Below, piece after piece: positions 11,924 through 21,670 of a DNA stretch of 38,857 bases. The notes beneath the pieces were generated by a model, which ran no database searches, was not told the DNA's origin, and saw nothing but the letters and a program-made list of their open reading frames with translations. Every line of letters starts with the position of its first letter. The stretch's first letter is position 1. The stretch comes from Chara braunii (Eukaryota; Streptophyta; Charophyceae; Charales; Characeae): positions 2,239,001-2,277,857 of the forward strand of contig BFEA01000114.1 in the NCBI GenBank assembly GCA_003427395.1, read 5' to 3'. The translations under genes were made by a program, and so were the position numbers.

Positions 11924-14320
11924 TGTCGAATGCATCGGTTAGGCACCGCACAAAACGGGGCGGGACCCTCCCAACCACGTCACGCAGGAGTTGGTCTTAT
12001 CCTCGTCACGAATACATAATAGAGCTTCCGCAAGCCGCTCCGGCCGAGTGCGTCAACCATACCTCTTGCGAGCCCCTACGACAGGATAGGGCCTCCACGA
12101 GGCACGACTTACCTCCACCTTACGAAAACTGTCACCTCCCTTCGGTGGGCGTATCCCCACCGAGCTACCAGCCCACAGTACGAAAGTTAATCAGCTGCAA
12201 TCGCAGAGATGGACCAACCGAGGGCGTTCTTCGTTCCCTGTAGCATAGGGGGTACACGGGGGTTTACGCCTTTATCGGACCCACACATGAACCGACGCCT
12301 TGGGGGACTGAGGTCTCAAGCGAGACTCGTCGTCGGTCGACTAGGACGCATCCCACAGACCACACGTACACCACTCTAAAGAACATAAAAATAAAAACAC
12401 ACACGCATACACATACACAAAACGACACAGAACAAACAACGTGACAACACTCCTAGTCCCTTAGTAACCATCCTATAACTTCTTCGATGCGAAAATCGGA
12501 TAATCGTTGCGCGCGAGACTAAGTATAAAACCACGCGGACGCGGGGCTAATTCATATCGACTCGCAGTGCAAGCATATGCAAGCAGTCGTGGGGCTAACT
12601 CATATCGACTCGCAATGCAAATAGTTGCAGTGATGACGTACTATGTAGTACCCGTACTCATGTGGTCCTCATTAATCTCGAGGGTCACATTCGACACTCA
12701 AGTGTCGGCTTACACCGTGACGCGCCTTGGGGGATTGATCTCTCGATGCTGGACACCCGCCAAGTGAGGTTGAGAACCACACCCTCATCTGCACCCTGTG
12801 GAGAGTGGGTGGTACACATGTTCATACCTGTGGTGGCAATTGTCTCTTATCGCCCTGGATACCAGTTACATTATCTAGGGTTTGGAAAGATATCAAGGGG
12901 TTTGACTTTGACGGCTGCCACAGACTACGACGCCTAACTATAAAATTTTAAAAAGCAAAGGATAACAAGGGATCTCTCTTTTCTCTCAAAAACATAATCT
13001 GTTTAACCCTTATGCGCCATCACAGTAGACCGGACGAAACACTTAAGACATATTTATTTACATATATATATAGGGGTTATAAATATGTGACGATCACTTT
13101 TCACAATCACAGTGAGACTCCTCTCAACCCTGTATATATGTATGTGAGCGAAAACAGTCAAATCGAAAGTCTGAATCACCAAACATACTTGCAATCACAC
13201 CAAAGATTCAACCCAAAGTCCATGCACTACACAGGGTCAACTTCAACCATTCTCTGCACTCATACCCCTCGTTTTAACCATGCAAGCCTCACTCTCGTGC
13301 AACTCCTCAAAATAAAATACTCAGTACTTTTCTTTAAATGACCATTTAAATAAAGTCCGGGCGAAAATACAACAAAACAGTTCAAATCACAAGGCTGAAG
13401 CCTTTAGGTTAAGTGACAAGAGTGGATTGGAGTTTAATCCTAAACCAACGAATCGGCAACCGACCTGTTATCAGTGATAGCAAAAGATGATCCTTGTAGA
13501 ATCGAGCTGAATCTAGCCCAAATCCTGAATCAATTGATAAAGAAGACCTGTAACACAAGACATACCAATCCCCAAACTAAATCTATAAGTCCATGAAGAA
13601 TAATTTTCATATCACCATTTTGCTCAAAATCATTTTATTTAACTAAACCTAAGTCTACCTCTAAGCAAGTGTTCAAAGAAAGGTAGACCCTGACAGAGTC
13701 TTCTCTATATAGATGGGACTGCTAGGATTGCCACCTGTCCAAATATAATCCAACTCCTTTAAACTAAGAAAATTTCAGCAGCGCTTCCCGTAGGAAAAAT
13801 GTCTTCTCATAACTTATACTAACTCAAATATGAAATCAGAAACAATCTCTAATTCTGAAAAGTCAAATTTTGTTTCACTCCCTTAATTAGTAAAAATTTA
13901 GGCAGCACTCCCTTTAGAAAATAAATCTTTCCGGATTTTTACTAAGTCAGATATGAAACCCAGAGCAAACTTGAGTTCAACTAAGACAAAATTTAACTAA
14001 CTCCTTATATTTGTAAAAATTTTGGCAACGCCCCCTTTAGAAAAGTGTTAATCCAAGATTTATACAAAGCTGCGTCCAGAATCTAAAGTCACTTTGACTT
14101 CTCAAGGTCCAATTTTGTCTAACTCCCCGAATTAGCAAAAAGTTGGGTAACACTCCCTTTAGAAAATGAGACTCTCCAAATTTTTACTAAGTCATATATA
14201 AAAGTCAGACAAGTTGAACTTTGGAAAGATAAAATTTGATTACCTCCTTGGTTTTGTAGAAATCTCGGCAGCGTTTTCCGTAAAGAAAATAACTTACCAA
14301 GATTTATACAATACCAAGTA
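11924..14320. mobile_element. TIR element copy 2, right arm missing
   Basis: Direct-orientation homologue of 5154-7243. The left arm (11924-12240), the middle section (including a shared block near 12690-12850, equivalent to 5810-5970) and the 123-bp array all align. After the array the sequence runs into unrelated DNA with no copy of the inverted right arm, so this copy is truncated or recombined. Small frames inside (11845-12243 and others) are incidental. Confidence 0.7.
13777..14320 (+). repeat. ~123-bp degenerate tandem array in copy 2
   Basis: GGCAGC/GGCAAC-type starts lie at about 13777, 13901, 14024, 14145 and 14267, a spacing of 124, 123, 121 and 122 bp. A shorter unit precedes at about 13690. 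This copy has one more full unit than copy 1. Confidence 0.75.
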
Positions 14321-14333
14321 TAATAAAAGATCA

Positions 14334-14392
14334 CAGAAAATGCAGGAATTGACCTAAGTAAAATAAACTTAGCTCAGAAAATGCAGGAATTG
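14334..14392 (+). repeat. 18-bp direct repeat, 41-bp period
   Basis: CAGAAAATGCAGGAATTG occurs at 14334-14351 and again, identically, at 14375-14392. It sits where copy 2 of the TIR element breaks off. Confidence 0.8.
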
Positions 14393-14609
14393 AAACTTGC
14401 TCTTATGGCTCTAGCACGTGGCGAGCAACTAAAGCAACTACCTATCAAATTGAATATCAGACTAAGTAGTGATCTCACTCAGCCATATGCAAGCCAAACC
14501 ACAAATGTAAGTACTCTCACCATCCCAAAGTCATATTGTCAAACAATAGTTTATAATCACTCAATGATTTATTCCTTTATACCCAGCTTACATAGGGCAT
14601 AAAGCTAGA

Positions 14610-15022
14610 TCACCCAAACTTATGGAACATGTCTAGCTTAGCCTTGGAGTATACACAAACACATGGCACAATAACTTTTCTCTTTTTTGGGCATATGACT
14701 AGGCCACCATAGTCGCCCTAAACTGTTTAAGCATCCAAGTTTTATATAATTATCTTTACTTAGTCTTTTGAGGTAACATATAACTGAACCGATCATATTT
14801 AGCTCAAGATTCAGTCTGCCCCTTCGTACCACAAATTTTACTCTTAATTAGTACTCTCTTCAGTTGGTGAGAAGCTATAGTCAAATCACCCAAACTAATG
14901 GAACCCTGTCTGACTAGGCTGTTCATAGATAAAATAGTAGTAAGGTATAACCAAGTTCTAACCCTCTGGTTCCAACATGTGCGTGACATTGGACCAAGAC
15001 CACCCAAACTTATGGAACATGT
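14610..15022 (+). repeat. Three copies of a ~23-bp dispersed motif
   Basis: CACCCAAACTTATGGAACATGT occurs at about 14611 and 15001, with a variant (CACCCAAACTAATGGAACCC) at about 14887. Spacing is about 276 and 114 bp, so this is not a simple tandem array. It could be the remains of a larger diverged repeat unit. No gene is supported here. Confidence 0.7.
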
Positions 15023-15858
15023 ATGGTTCTCGCTCTGGTTATTTCTCTTAAAGCCAAAGCAGGAAGAGGCTGAGCCACCCACTACTTCGATCAACGGCCG
15101 AGCAGAAATCAGGGTGAGCCTTACTCCAAGGACTTGGTAACTTATCGCCTTCGATTCGTAGCTCGACCTTCACGCCTTCCGCACAGTGGGACGGACTGTG
15201 AGCTAATCAAGAGGTAAGTCTTCAACCCCAAAGCCTGAACCCGTGGTCCAATTCATCAGGTTTTAAATCCTCAGAGTCGGGTCTTTGTTTGGCTAGTTGT
15301 CCATCCTCTGTTGCGCAATACCCAGTTCATCGATATCTCCGCGCCTCTCTTTTCTCCCCTTGTTGAGCATTCCCCGAGTGCGCCTATTCCGCTGCTTCAC
15401 CCGCCATCAAACCCTTGAGAATAAACTTCCCGTTAGGACGTGGGAAGGTACGTTATTGCCCTGCACCAAAGTACGTAACCCCCCCCTCATTTTGTTCTCT
15501 CTCCTGCATTATCCAAAACACCTAGCCGTTACTCCGACCATGTTCACCCGCTCCATCCCACATCTATGTGAGGAAGCAGTTGCCGAGGGTGCACGATATC
15601 CTACTGTAACTGCGACGAGGAATGGGCTACTGCAATGAGCTGAAGAACACCGTGATTAAAGACGGTGACCACAATCATGAGCTAGAAGAATAGGACGATC
15701 ACTGGATGGAGACAACCATAGTTGGAACGAAGCTGCTTACCACCAGGCAAAATAATAGCGTTCCCTCCGCTAAGACATGGGTGGATACATGCCGATGTAC
15801 ATGTTGCTGCGGTACTCACTTACATACACTGCAGGTACGTACTTCTCATTCCCTCCCA
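15023..15858. other. Stretch with weak forward frames only
   Basis: The forward frame 15297-15638 (113 codons) shows no recognised motif. Retroelement protein similarity becomes visible only from about 15860. This may be decayed integrase core sequence of the following element, but I cannot identify the catalytic residues. Confidence 0.35.
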
Positions 15859-16171
15859 GTATAAGTTTGGGGACATAGTGCAGGTGAGGAAATGTGCTTG
15901 CCAGGGTAAGCTAGCGCCACGATTCTTCGGGCGATTTCACGTAGTGGAGCTCGGTCCTAGTGGAGTGAACACGGTGCGGCTCGCGCCAGAGGTGTCGGGA
16001 AGTCGATCGACTCGCCTGATCATTCGACATGTGTCCTACCTTCGCCCTCTCCCATCTTCCCCTTCTCTTCCACCATCCACGTCGTCCCTCGAGAGTGAGG
16101 AGGAAGACGACCATCTGGACTACCTTGATCCCTCTTCTTCTCAGCCCTCGTCTCCCTCGCCATCGCCATGA
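15859..16171 (+). pseudogene. Integrase C-terminal (GPY/F-like) domain of a Ty3/gypsy element
   Basis: The frame 15722-16171 contains YKFGDIVQVR, KLAPRFFGRFHVVELGPSG and VNTVRLAPE, then RHVSYLRPLP. This is the order found at the C-terminus of Ty3/gypsy integrases, an SH3-like fold with the G-P/R-Y/F core that binds DNA non-specifically next to the catalytic core. A Ser/Pro/Glu/Asp-rich tail follows (from about 16065) and the frame stops at 16171. The catalytic core that should precede it is not recognisable, so this is a remnant. It is on the same strand as the 3' ORF remnant and the LTR downstream, which suggests one element. Confidence 0.65.
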
Positions 16172-17135
16172 GTTTTTCCACCGAACAAGTTATCAGCGAG
16201 CGGCTAATGGTGCCAGGGGGAGCCATCTCTGCAATCCGGCAAGTACAGCGTCCTCGACTGAGCCCAGATCTTCTTCGATTCACGACCTTCTTTAGTACAG
16301 CGGCCATTCACGAGGCAACAAAGTTCCGATTCATGCAGTCTGAGGCGGCACGTGTATAGGCCGAGGTGTCGGCCTTCCTACGCCTGTCTCCACCCGGCGA
16401 GAGCCACATGTCCGTCGTTGTCGTCTTTACAGGCGACATCACAACACTGCATCTGGCGAGGCATACCGAGATCGTCCGGCAACTGCGGGGCTGGGCAACG
16501 AACATCACGACTGCGTGGGTGCGATTACAAGCTCGGTCACGCGATCGCGTCGTGACTGCCAACGACATCGATCTCCAGCTTCGGGTCTCCACCACGTCAA
16601 AGGTCCTCCTCCCGGAGCTTCGTCCTTCAGCCCGGCCTCAATAAACCGTTACTGCCTCTCCACCTTTGGTCTTCCATCCGATACTCCTACGTTTTGGCAG
16701 TCTGCTGTGGACCCCGCTCTATCCTTCAGAATTAGGCAGTTGGACGTGTCGATTCTGGACGAGGCCAAGTGGGCACAGTGGTGGCACGCTTATATGGCAC
16801 TCAACTTTTACCTCCTCGAAGTCGTCTTCCATTGTGCAGAGCCTGTTGACAAGAGCGAGGAGGACAAGATCCCGAACGACGAGGTGGAGTTATTAGTCAT
16901 CCAGGCCTGAAGGACGGACACAGAGGGAGAGCTTATGGGGATCCTCTTCGGGGAAGTGCACGACGGACACCTCGATTCGATTACGGACGAGTTGCTGGTG
17001 TTTTTGGCCCAACCTGGACGCTCTGCCTTTGGAGATCCTCTCGCGCTGCGACGAAAGGTTGGGGACGGCGACGCTCGCTCGTACCTTTGTCCCCCATCTC
17101 CTATGGTCTACGTGCACGGACCTTGATAGGGATAA
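16172..17135 (+). pseudogene. Broken downstream ORF of the same retroelement
   Basis: Forward frames succeed one another with shifts: 16168-16359, 16366-16644, 16515-16910 and 16935-17126. The translations are not repetitive and read like protein, for example LARHTEIVRQLRGWATNITT and ILDEAKWAQWWHAYMALNFY. The pieces lie end to end on one strand between the integrase remnant and the acidic segment. I infer a single decayed accessory ORF with several frameshifts and stops. No family is recognised. Confidence 0.45.
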
Positions 17136-17580
17136 TTGCTACTGTCCCTCCGAGGGCCTTACCTGGTCATCGACGTCACTGATCTCTCCTTCAGGGACCC
17201 TCTCATCCGGCGAGTGAAGGTAGGAAAAACTAGTGAGGAAGCCAAAGAAGAGGAAGAAGAAGCAATCGAGGAAAAGATCCAGGAGGACGATCATCTTCAG
17301 TACACGGAAGGAGAGGAAACGCCTGAGGAGGAAGAATCGGAGGCTGGGTCGGACGATCCCAATTATCACAAATCGGAGGACGCCGAGTCTGAAGAGGCCA
17401 GCTCAAAACGGGAGGAGTTTGAAGAGGAAACGGGTTGAGTGGTCCTTCCGAGATGAGTAGGGAGGAGAAAGAGGTCGTGGCACAGAGAAGACGGGCAGTG
17501 GCATAAGGCAAGCGGCTGATCGAGGAATCAGAAGGGCCACCACTGCAAATGCTGCAGGGTGATCTGGCGCTTAATCCAGC
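17136..17580 (+). pseudogene. Acidic Glu/Asp-rich segment of retroelement accessory ORF
   Basis: From 17136 to 17438 the frame encodes 100 residues. After about 35 ordinary residues they are dominated by Glu, Asp, Ser and Lys. After a frameshift, a second piece (about 17460-17580) reads RRRAVA, a stop, then GKRLIEESEGPPLQMLQGDL and LNPA, ending where an inserted element begins at 17581. This acidic-then-basic arrangement is familiar to me from Chara retroelement-associated proteins, but that is memory rather than a search. Disorder and lack of motifs leave the function unknown. Confidence 0.45.
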
Positions 17581-18127
17581 ACAAGCGGTTATCGAGTAGC
17601 TGAAAATTCAGGAATGAATATTCTGAAGTGAGAGTTTTGGGCAGTCTAAAAATCCTGAATGGTCCTGAAGTGGTGAAAGGTTTGAAGGCCCTGAAAACCA
17701 CATGTTTAGGCAGGCTGCGTCCTGAAGTGGTGAATGGTATCTTGAAGTGGTCAAGTGAGAGTTTGTGGCAATCTGAAAATCCTGAATGGTCCTGAAGTGG
17801 TGAAAGGTCCGAAGACCATGAAAACCACCCTTCACCACTTCAGGATGCAGCCTGCCTAAGCAGGTGGTTCTCAAGGTCTTCGGAGCTTTCACCACGTCAG
17901 AACCATTCAAGATTTTCAGACCTGAATTGTCCTGAAGTGGTGAAAGGTCCGAAGACCCTGAAAACCACCTGTTTAGGCAGGCTGGATCCTGAATTGGTGA
18001 AGGGTGTCCTGAAGTGGTGAAAGGTCCGAAGACCCTGAAAACCACTTGTTTAGGCAGGCTGCATCCTGAAGTTGTGAAGGGTGTCCTGAAGTGGTGATGA
18101 AAAATACGACTGTTGTTAACCTTCTCT
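17581..18127. mobile_element. Mutator-like foldback MITE, copy 1
   Basis: Homologous to 24079-24549 end to end: it starts with AAGCGGTTATCGAG and ends with CTGTTGTTAACCTTCTCT. The interior consists of repeats of a ~90-bp module built from CCTGAAGTGGTGAAAGGTCC and CCACCTGTTTAGGCAGGCTG. One module (about 17830-17920) is inverted relative to the others, so the transcript would fold back. It separates the acidic segment from the 3' ORF of the retroelement. No target duplication is visible at this copy. Confidence 0.7.
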
Positions 18128-18134
18128 CGCCGAA

Positions 18135-18722
18135 GAAGTGAATTACCGGCTCAATCCTCTCCCCGACCCAGCCTTCACCTACGTCGAGATGCGGGCGCTC
18201 GGGCTTCGTCCCCGGTCATTACCCCGCCGTCCCCGTGACTTTCTCACCCTTTATTAGCTCATAGGCCGACCCCTATTCCCTGACGAATGGCACCCTTTCC
18301 CGCCTTCCCTCTTCCACCTTCTCTACTCCACTCGCCTCCTGGTCACTATCTTCCCACATGCAACCACTCGCTCCCTCTTCACCTCTTTCCCCCTTCACGT
18401 CCTTCTCTGTAGCGTAGATTGGCAGGAATTTAATAATACAGAGCTTTATTGCATGATCACATGCACAATCCCCGCGTGCTAAGACTATGAAGATTTCCAC
18501 GCTGCCATCCGCCGCACTCTCTGCACTCTCTACCCGGACTACCTCGCCTTCCTCCCTCACCAGCGTCGACACCCAGGTTTTCCCCGTATCCATCGCACTG
18601 TCTACTATGTCCTGCTCCCGACAGGCGACAGAGAGATTCGTTGCTTCATGCCTCCCCTTCCGCAAGTCCATCCAGCACCGCCTCCGCCCGTCATTAGATT
18701 GCTTTTCCCGGGTAACGTTTAG
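18135..18722 (+). pseudogene. 3' ORF of an LTR retroelement, decayed copy B
   Basis: One forward frame is readable from 18135 to TAG 18720-18722 (about 195 codons) with internal stops TAG 18255-18257 and TAA 18480-18482. Readable pieces include YVEMRALGLRPRSLPRRP, LFPDEWHPFPPSLFHLLYS, DYEDFHAAIRRTLCTLYPDY and VYYVLLPTGDREIRCFMPPL. The second half matches the protein at 8859-9085. The 162-codon frame on the opposite strand (18273-18761) is a shadow, because the plus-strand reading is the one conserved at the other site. It lies about 150 bp before the LTR. The family is not recognised and the function unknown. Confidence 0.55.
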
Positions 18723-18845
18723 GATTGAGAGTACGAATGCCACGACGGATGACTTCCACACTTGGACCTTACGGTAAGTGCCACGTCGATCCTCGGATCA
18801 CGGGTTGGCGCCTGATAAGAGAGCAAGCAGGAGCTTGCTCAAGAT

Positions 18846-18868
18846 TGGAAATCCCTGGGCGTCACATA
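18846..18868 (+). other. Internal-region/LTR junction
   Basis: TTGGAAATCCC, followed by GGGCGTCACATA, lies directly before the LTR start TGTGACG. The palindrome GTCACATATGTGAC spans the junction. The same arrangement occurs at 9378-9407. There is no clear polypurine tract. Confidence 0.5.
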
Positions 18869-20515
18869 TGTGACGAACTATTCTCTGTAATCGCGCGACT
18901 TTCTGCGCGAAGCGGCTCGGGGGTTGGGGACTAGTTGGTCGGCTGGAGTGCATGGGTATGGGTCGGTTGGGCAAGTTGCATGGATACCCTCGCTTCTTTT
19001 TTTTTGGCTTTCGGGACCAGGGTCGGGAAAGTCCTGGGCAGGCAATTGGGTGATCGCGCCTTAGCGAGCGTGATAAATAACGGTTGTCATAGCTTCTTTC
19101 TTGTTATGCTGAGGGAGATGGGAATTTTGTCGCGATCAGCGCGCGGGAATGTCGTTTTTCAAATTTACAACTAACGTCGAGCCCCCACGGGCTCTCAGAA
19201 TTGTTTTTCTGTCTTTTCGGAATTTTTTTTTGCAAATAGGATTTAGACTAGGAATTTAGGTACTCTAAAATTTTGTTGTGCCACGCTTCTTGCTTGCGCA
19301 CCTCTCACCGCAGTGGGGATTGGGCTCTGACTGTATCGCGGCCTTAATCCTGCGTGTAACTATAATTTTTGGCGGGCATGATTGTAACTACACTCCTTCT
19401 TGATTATCTCGTGTTTCCCCGCCTTCTCCCTCTCTGTCGTGCATACCTCGTCCTCCATTCTAATTGGCTTGAGCGAGTACATGATCGGATCGATGCCTGG
19501 AGTGCGGCTGCATCCCCCACGTCGCGGCTTGTCCATGCAGACGTAGGCACTTCCTACTCTTTCCCTTCCTCTCACTTAGGCATAATCCCGGGTTTCTCGC
19601 GCAAGCATGCACGCTATAAATTTCGCAAGTGAGATTAGTTTGCTCTCTATGAATTTTTGGAGGTTAGGGCGGTCAGTGAAGATCGGCTAACGAGTCTGCT
19701 TAGGAGGTGAGTAGACGAGAGAGTTGGGCGATCCAACGAGTTGGCGCTGAGTATGCAGGGTTGATGTGTGGGCCTCGACGGACTGTGGCGCACAGGCGAA
19801 CCTGGCTTGCATTTTCGGACCAAGCGGGGTGACAACTCTGTGTTGATGCGAGGTGATGGACTGCCCGCATCGGGAGTGGTGTGGAGAGAGAGGAAGAGAG
19901 AGAGAGAGAGAATAAATGTGCGTGGGATGACGTCTTTCTTCCAACCTTCTGTATAATTTTTTATTCCAACATTGGCCAATTCTGTTGCAGCAATTTCGGA
20001 TGTCATAGTGAATCGGCATGAATTTTCTGTTTCTTGTGTGTTGTCGCGTGAACTTGCGCCCTTCCCTCACCCCTTCTCAAGTGGTCTTTTGAGTTTCCCA
20101 TTTTTGTTTTGCTCAGTGGTGCTAATCCAAATTTCGTCACTTTCTAGTATCCTTCTGCGTTGCGCGATAACTCCGGATCTGGCTGGATATGTTCATCGTG
20201 TATGTTTTTGTTCGATTGCCAGCCTTTGATTCTTGTGTATGTTATGATGTGTTGGTTCTCGACGCCGGAGCGGTTGCTCCATTTCCTTTCTTCCGTTACC
20301 CAATGGCATGGATATGCGTGTAATGGCCAGATCTCACCCGGAATGATGATGTTTGCAAAGAAGGGTAGTTGCATGCATGGGGGATAGGATAGATACGCCA
20401 ACAAGACCGCTCACCACGGACCCGCCGACGCGAAAGGACAAGATCTGAGCCATTCCCGCTCATGCGCGCGCTCATGCATGACAACGATCCAAAAAGTGGG
20501 GTCTCGATATACGCG
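18869..20515 (+). mobile_element. Long LTR (~1.65 kb), probably the 3' LTR of the 15.9-18.9 kb element
   Basis: It begins TGTGAC. A second copy lies inverted at 35888-37203 and begins at exactly the same TGTGAC, with unrelated sequence outside, so this end is well defined. The right end is taken at ATACGCG (20515), where homology stops. The other copy continues one step further to CA, giving a TG...CA element. A TATA-like box lies at 19615-19622 and a short GA microsatellite at about 19890-19911. The frames inside (18935-19174, 19369-19632 and others) are LTR sequence, not genes. Confidence 0.75.
19615..19622 (+). promoter_or_regulatory. TATA-like box in the LTR
   Basis: CTATAAAT sits in a GC-richer setting (CATGCACGCTATAAATTTCG) about 750 bp into the LTR, a plausible place for the U3/R promoter. 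The inverted copy at 35888-37203 has lost this block. Confidence 0.5.
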
Positions 20516-20950
20516 TTTTTTTTCCTATCTTCCCGTAAAATTCGTCTTCCTTTTCTATTCTCCGTTTCTATGGCTCTTGTCGTTCTTCTTCACGTCCAGC
20601 CTCTATCGCCATAGCCCCCGAACCTACGCTCCATCGGCCAGATTATGACTCCCATTGAACTCGCAATGCCCCGATTTGACTCTTTGATCACCCGTTTTGT
20701 TAACTAACAGGCGGAATCTTTTATCTCGAATTTCCCCTTCGCTCTTTTCCACACATCGTCACGCACCCCTTACTCTTCAACATAAAAAATCTAACGAGAA
20801 ATGAAAGTTAAAAAAAAATCCATTAGAAAAAAAACCTTCATATTTATACATTAGCATTCCAATGTTCGTTCAATTATAAAATTTTCAGTTTTATTTGATA
20901 AGTCCCCGTCTAAATATGAGTTTTCCCTTCCAGCTACATCTATTTGTTCA
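20516..20950. other. Non-coding stretch after the LTR
   Basis: A T run begins directly at the LTR end, followed by mixed sequence. CTATCGCCATAGCCC near 20610 resembles CTTCGCCATAGCCT in the direct repeat at 21314-21670, so it may be a further diverged unit. No gene is seen. Confidence 0.4.
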
Positions 20951-21125
20951 AGATGGAATGAAAGTCTAGATGAGTTTATGAAATGTTTTAATTAAATTTT
21001 CATTCTACTACAACAAATATCTTCTTATTTAGATTGGATTAACCTATTTATGACTGAATATCCTTACTTAGAATGACAGTCCAATTAAAATATTTCATGA
21101 ACTCATCAAGACTTTCATTCCATCT
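20951..21125. mobile_element. AT-rich foldback MITE-like hairpin
   Basis: Arms 20951-21006 and 21070-21125 are inverted repeats of about 56 bp with few mismatches (AGATGGAATGAAAGTCT... against its reverse complement), separated by a 63-bp loop. Weaker complementarity (CCTTCCA) extends outside both arms. Size, AT content and structure fit a MITE. No target duplication was assigned. Confidence 0.7.
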
Positions 21126-21313
21126 CTAGCATGTAGTTCAAATAAGAACGGATACCCCATTATTGGAAGGAAAATTTTCAAGTAAGATGAAAAATTTTAA
21201 AATTCGAATGACATTTTTTAAGATAGAATAAAAATTTAAAATTTAGAATGTAATTTTACTATAGAATGATTATTTAATTCTGGGAAATTTTTCTGTTGTT
21301 ACTAACTTTCACT

Positions 21314-21670
21314 CTACTAACTCTCTGCCCATTCTGTCTTCTGTATCGGAGTTGCCCACCCCGAAAAGCCCGGATTCAGATCCTCCCCCGCTCGTTTCTG
21401 ACGAGGAATGTGTAAGATTGGAGTGTTCTAACCCTCCTTCTCTTCTCCTTCGCCATAGCCTAGCGCAAACTTCTCTTTACTGACCTCTTAATCTACTAAC
21501 TTTCTGCTGATTCTGACTTCGGAATCAGGGTCGCCAGGGCTGAAAACCCCCGATTTGAGTCCTATCTCGCTCAATTTCATTGGGAATCGAGCGAGTTACA
21601 AACATTTCATCTCGTGCACACTCGCTTTCGCCATACCCGACTCTCCCTCGACGCTCCCTTCCTTCCTACT
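21314..21670 (+). repeat. ~178-bp direct repeat, two units
   Basis: CTACTAAC followed by CTCTCTGC or TTTCTGCT begins at 21314 and 21492. The units share a TATCGGAGTTGCC or AATCAGGGTCGCC block, then GCTCG/GCTCA, and later TTCGCCATA. The units are well diverged. Confidence 0.6.

Noticed and set aside
18273-18761. 162-codon minus-strand ORF
   Set aside because: It is antisense to the plus-strand reading that matches the protein at 8859-9085. The plus strand is the conserved one despite its two stops.
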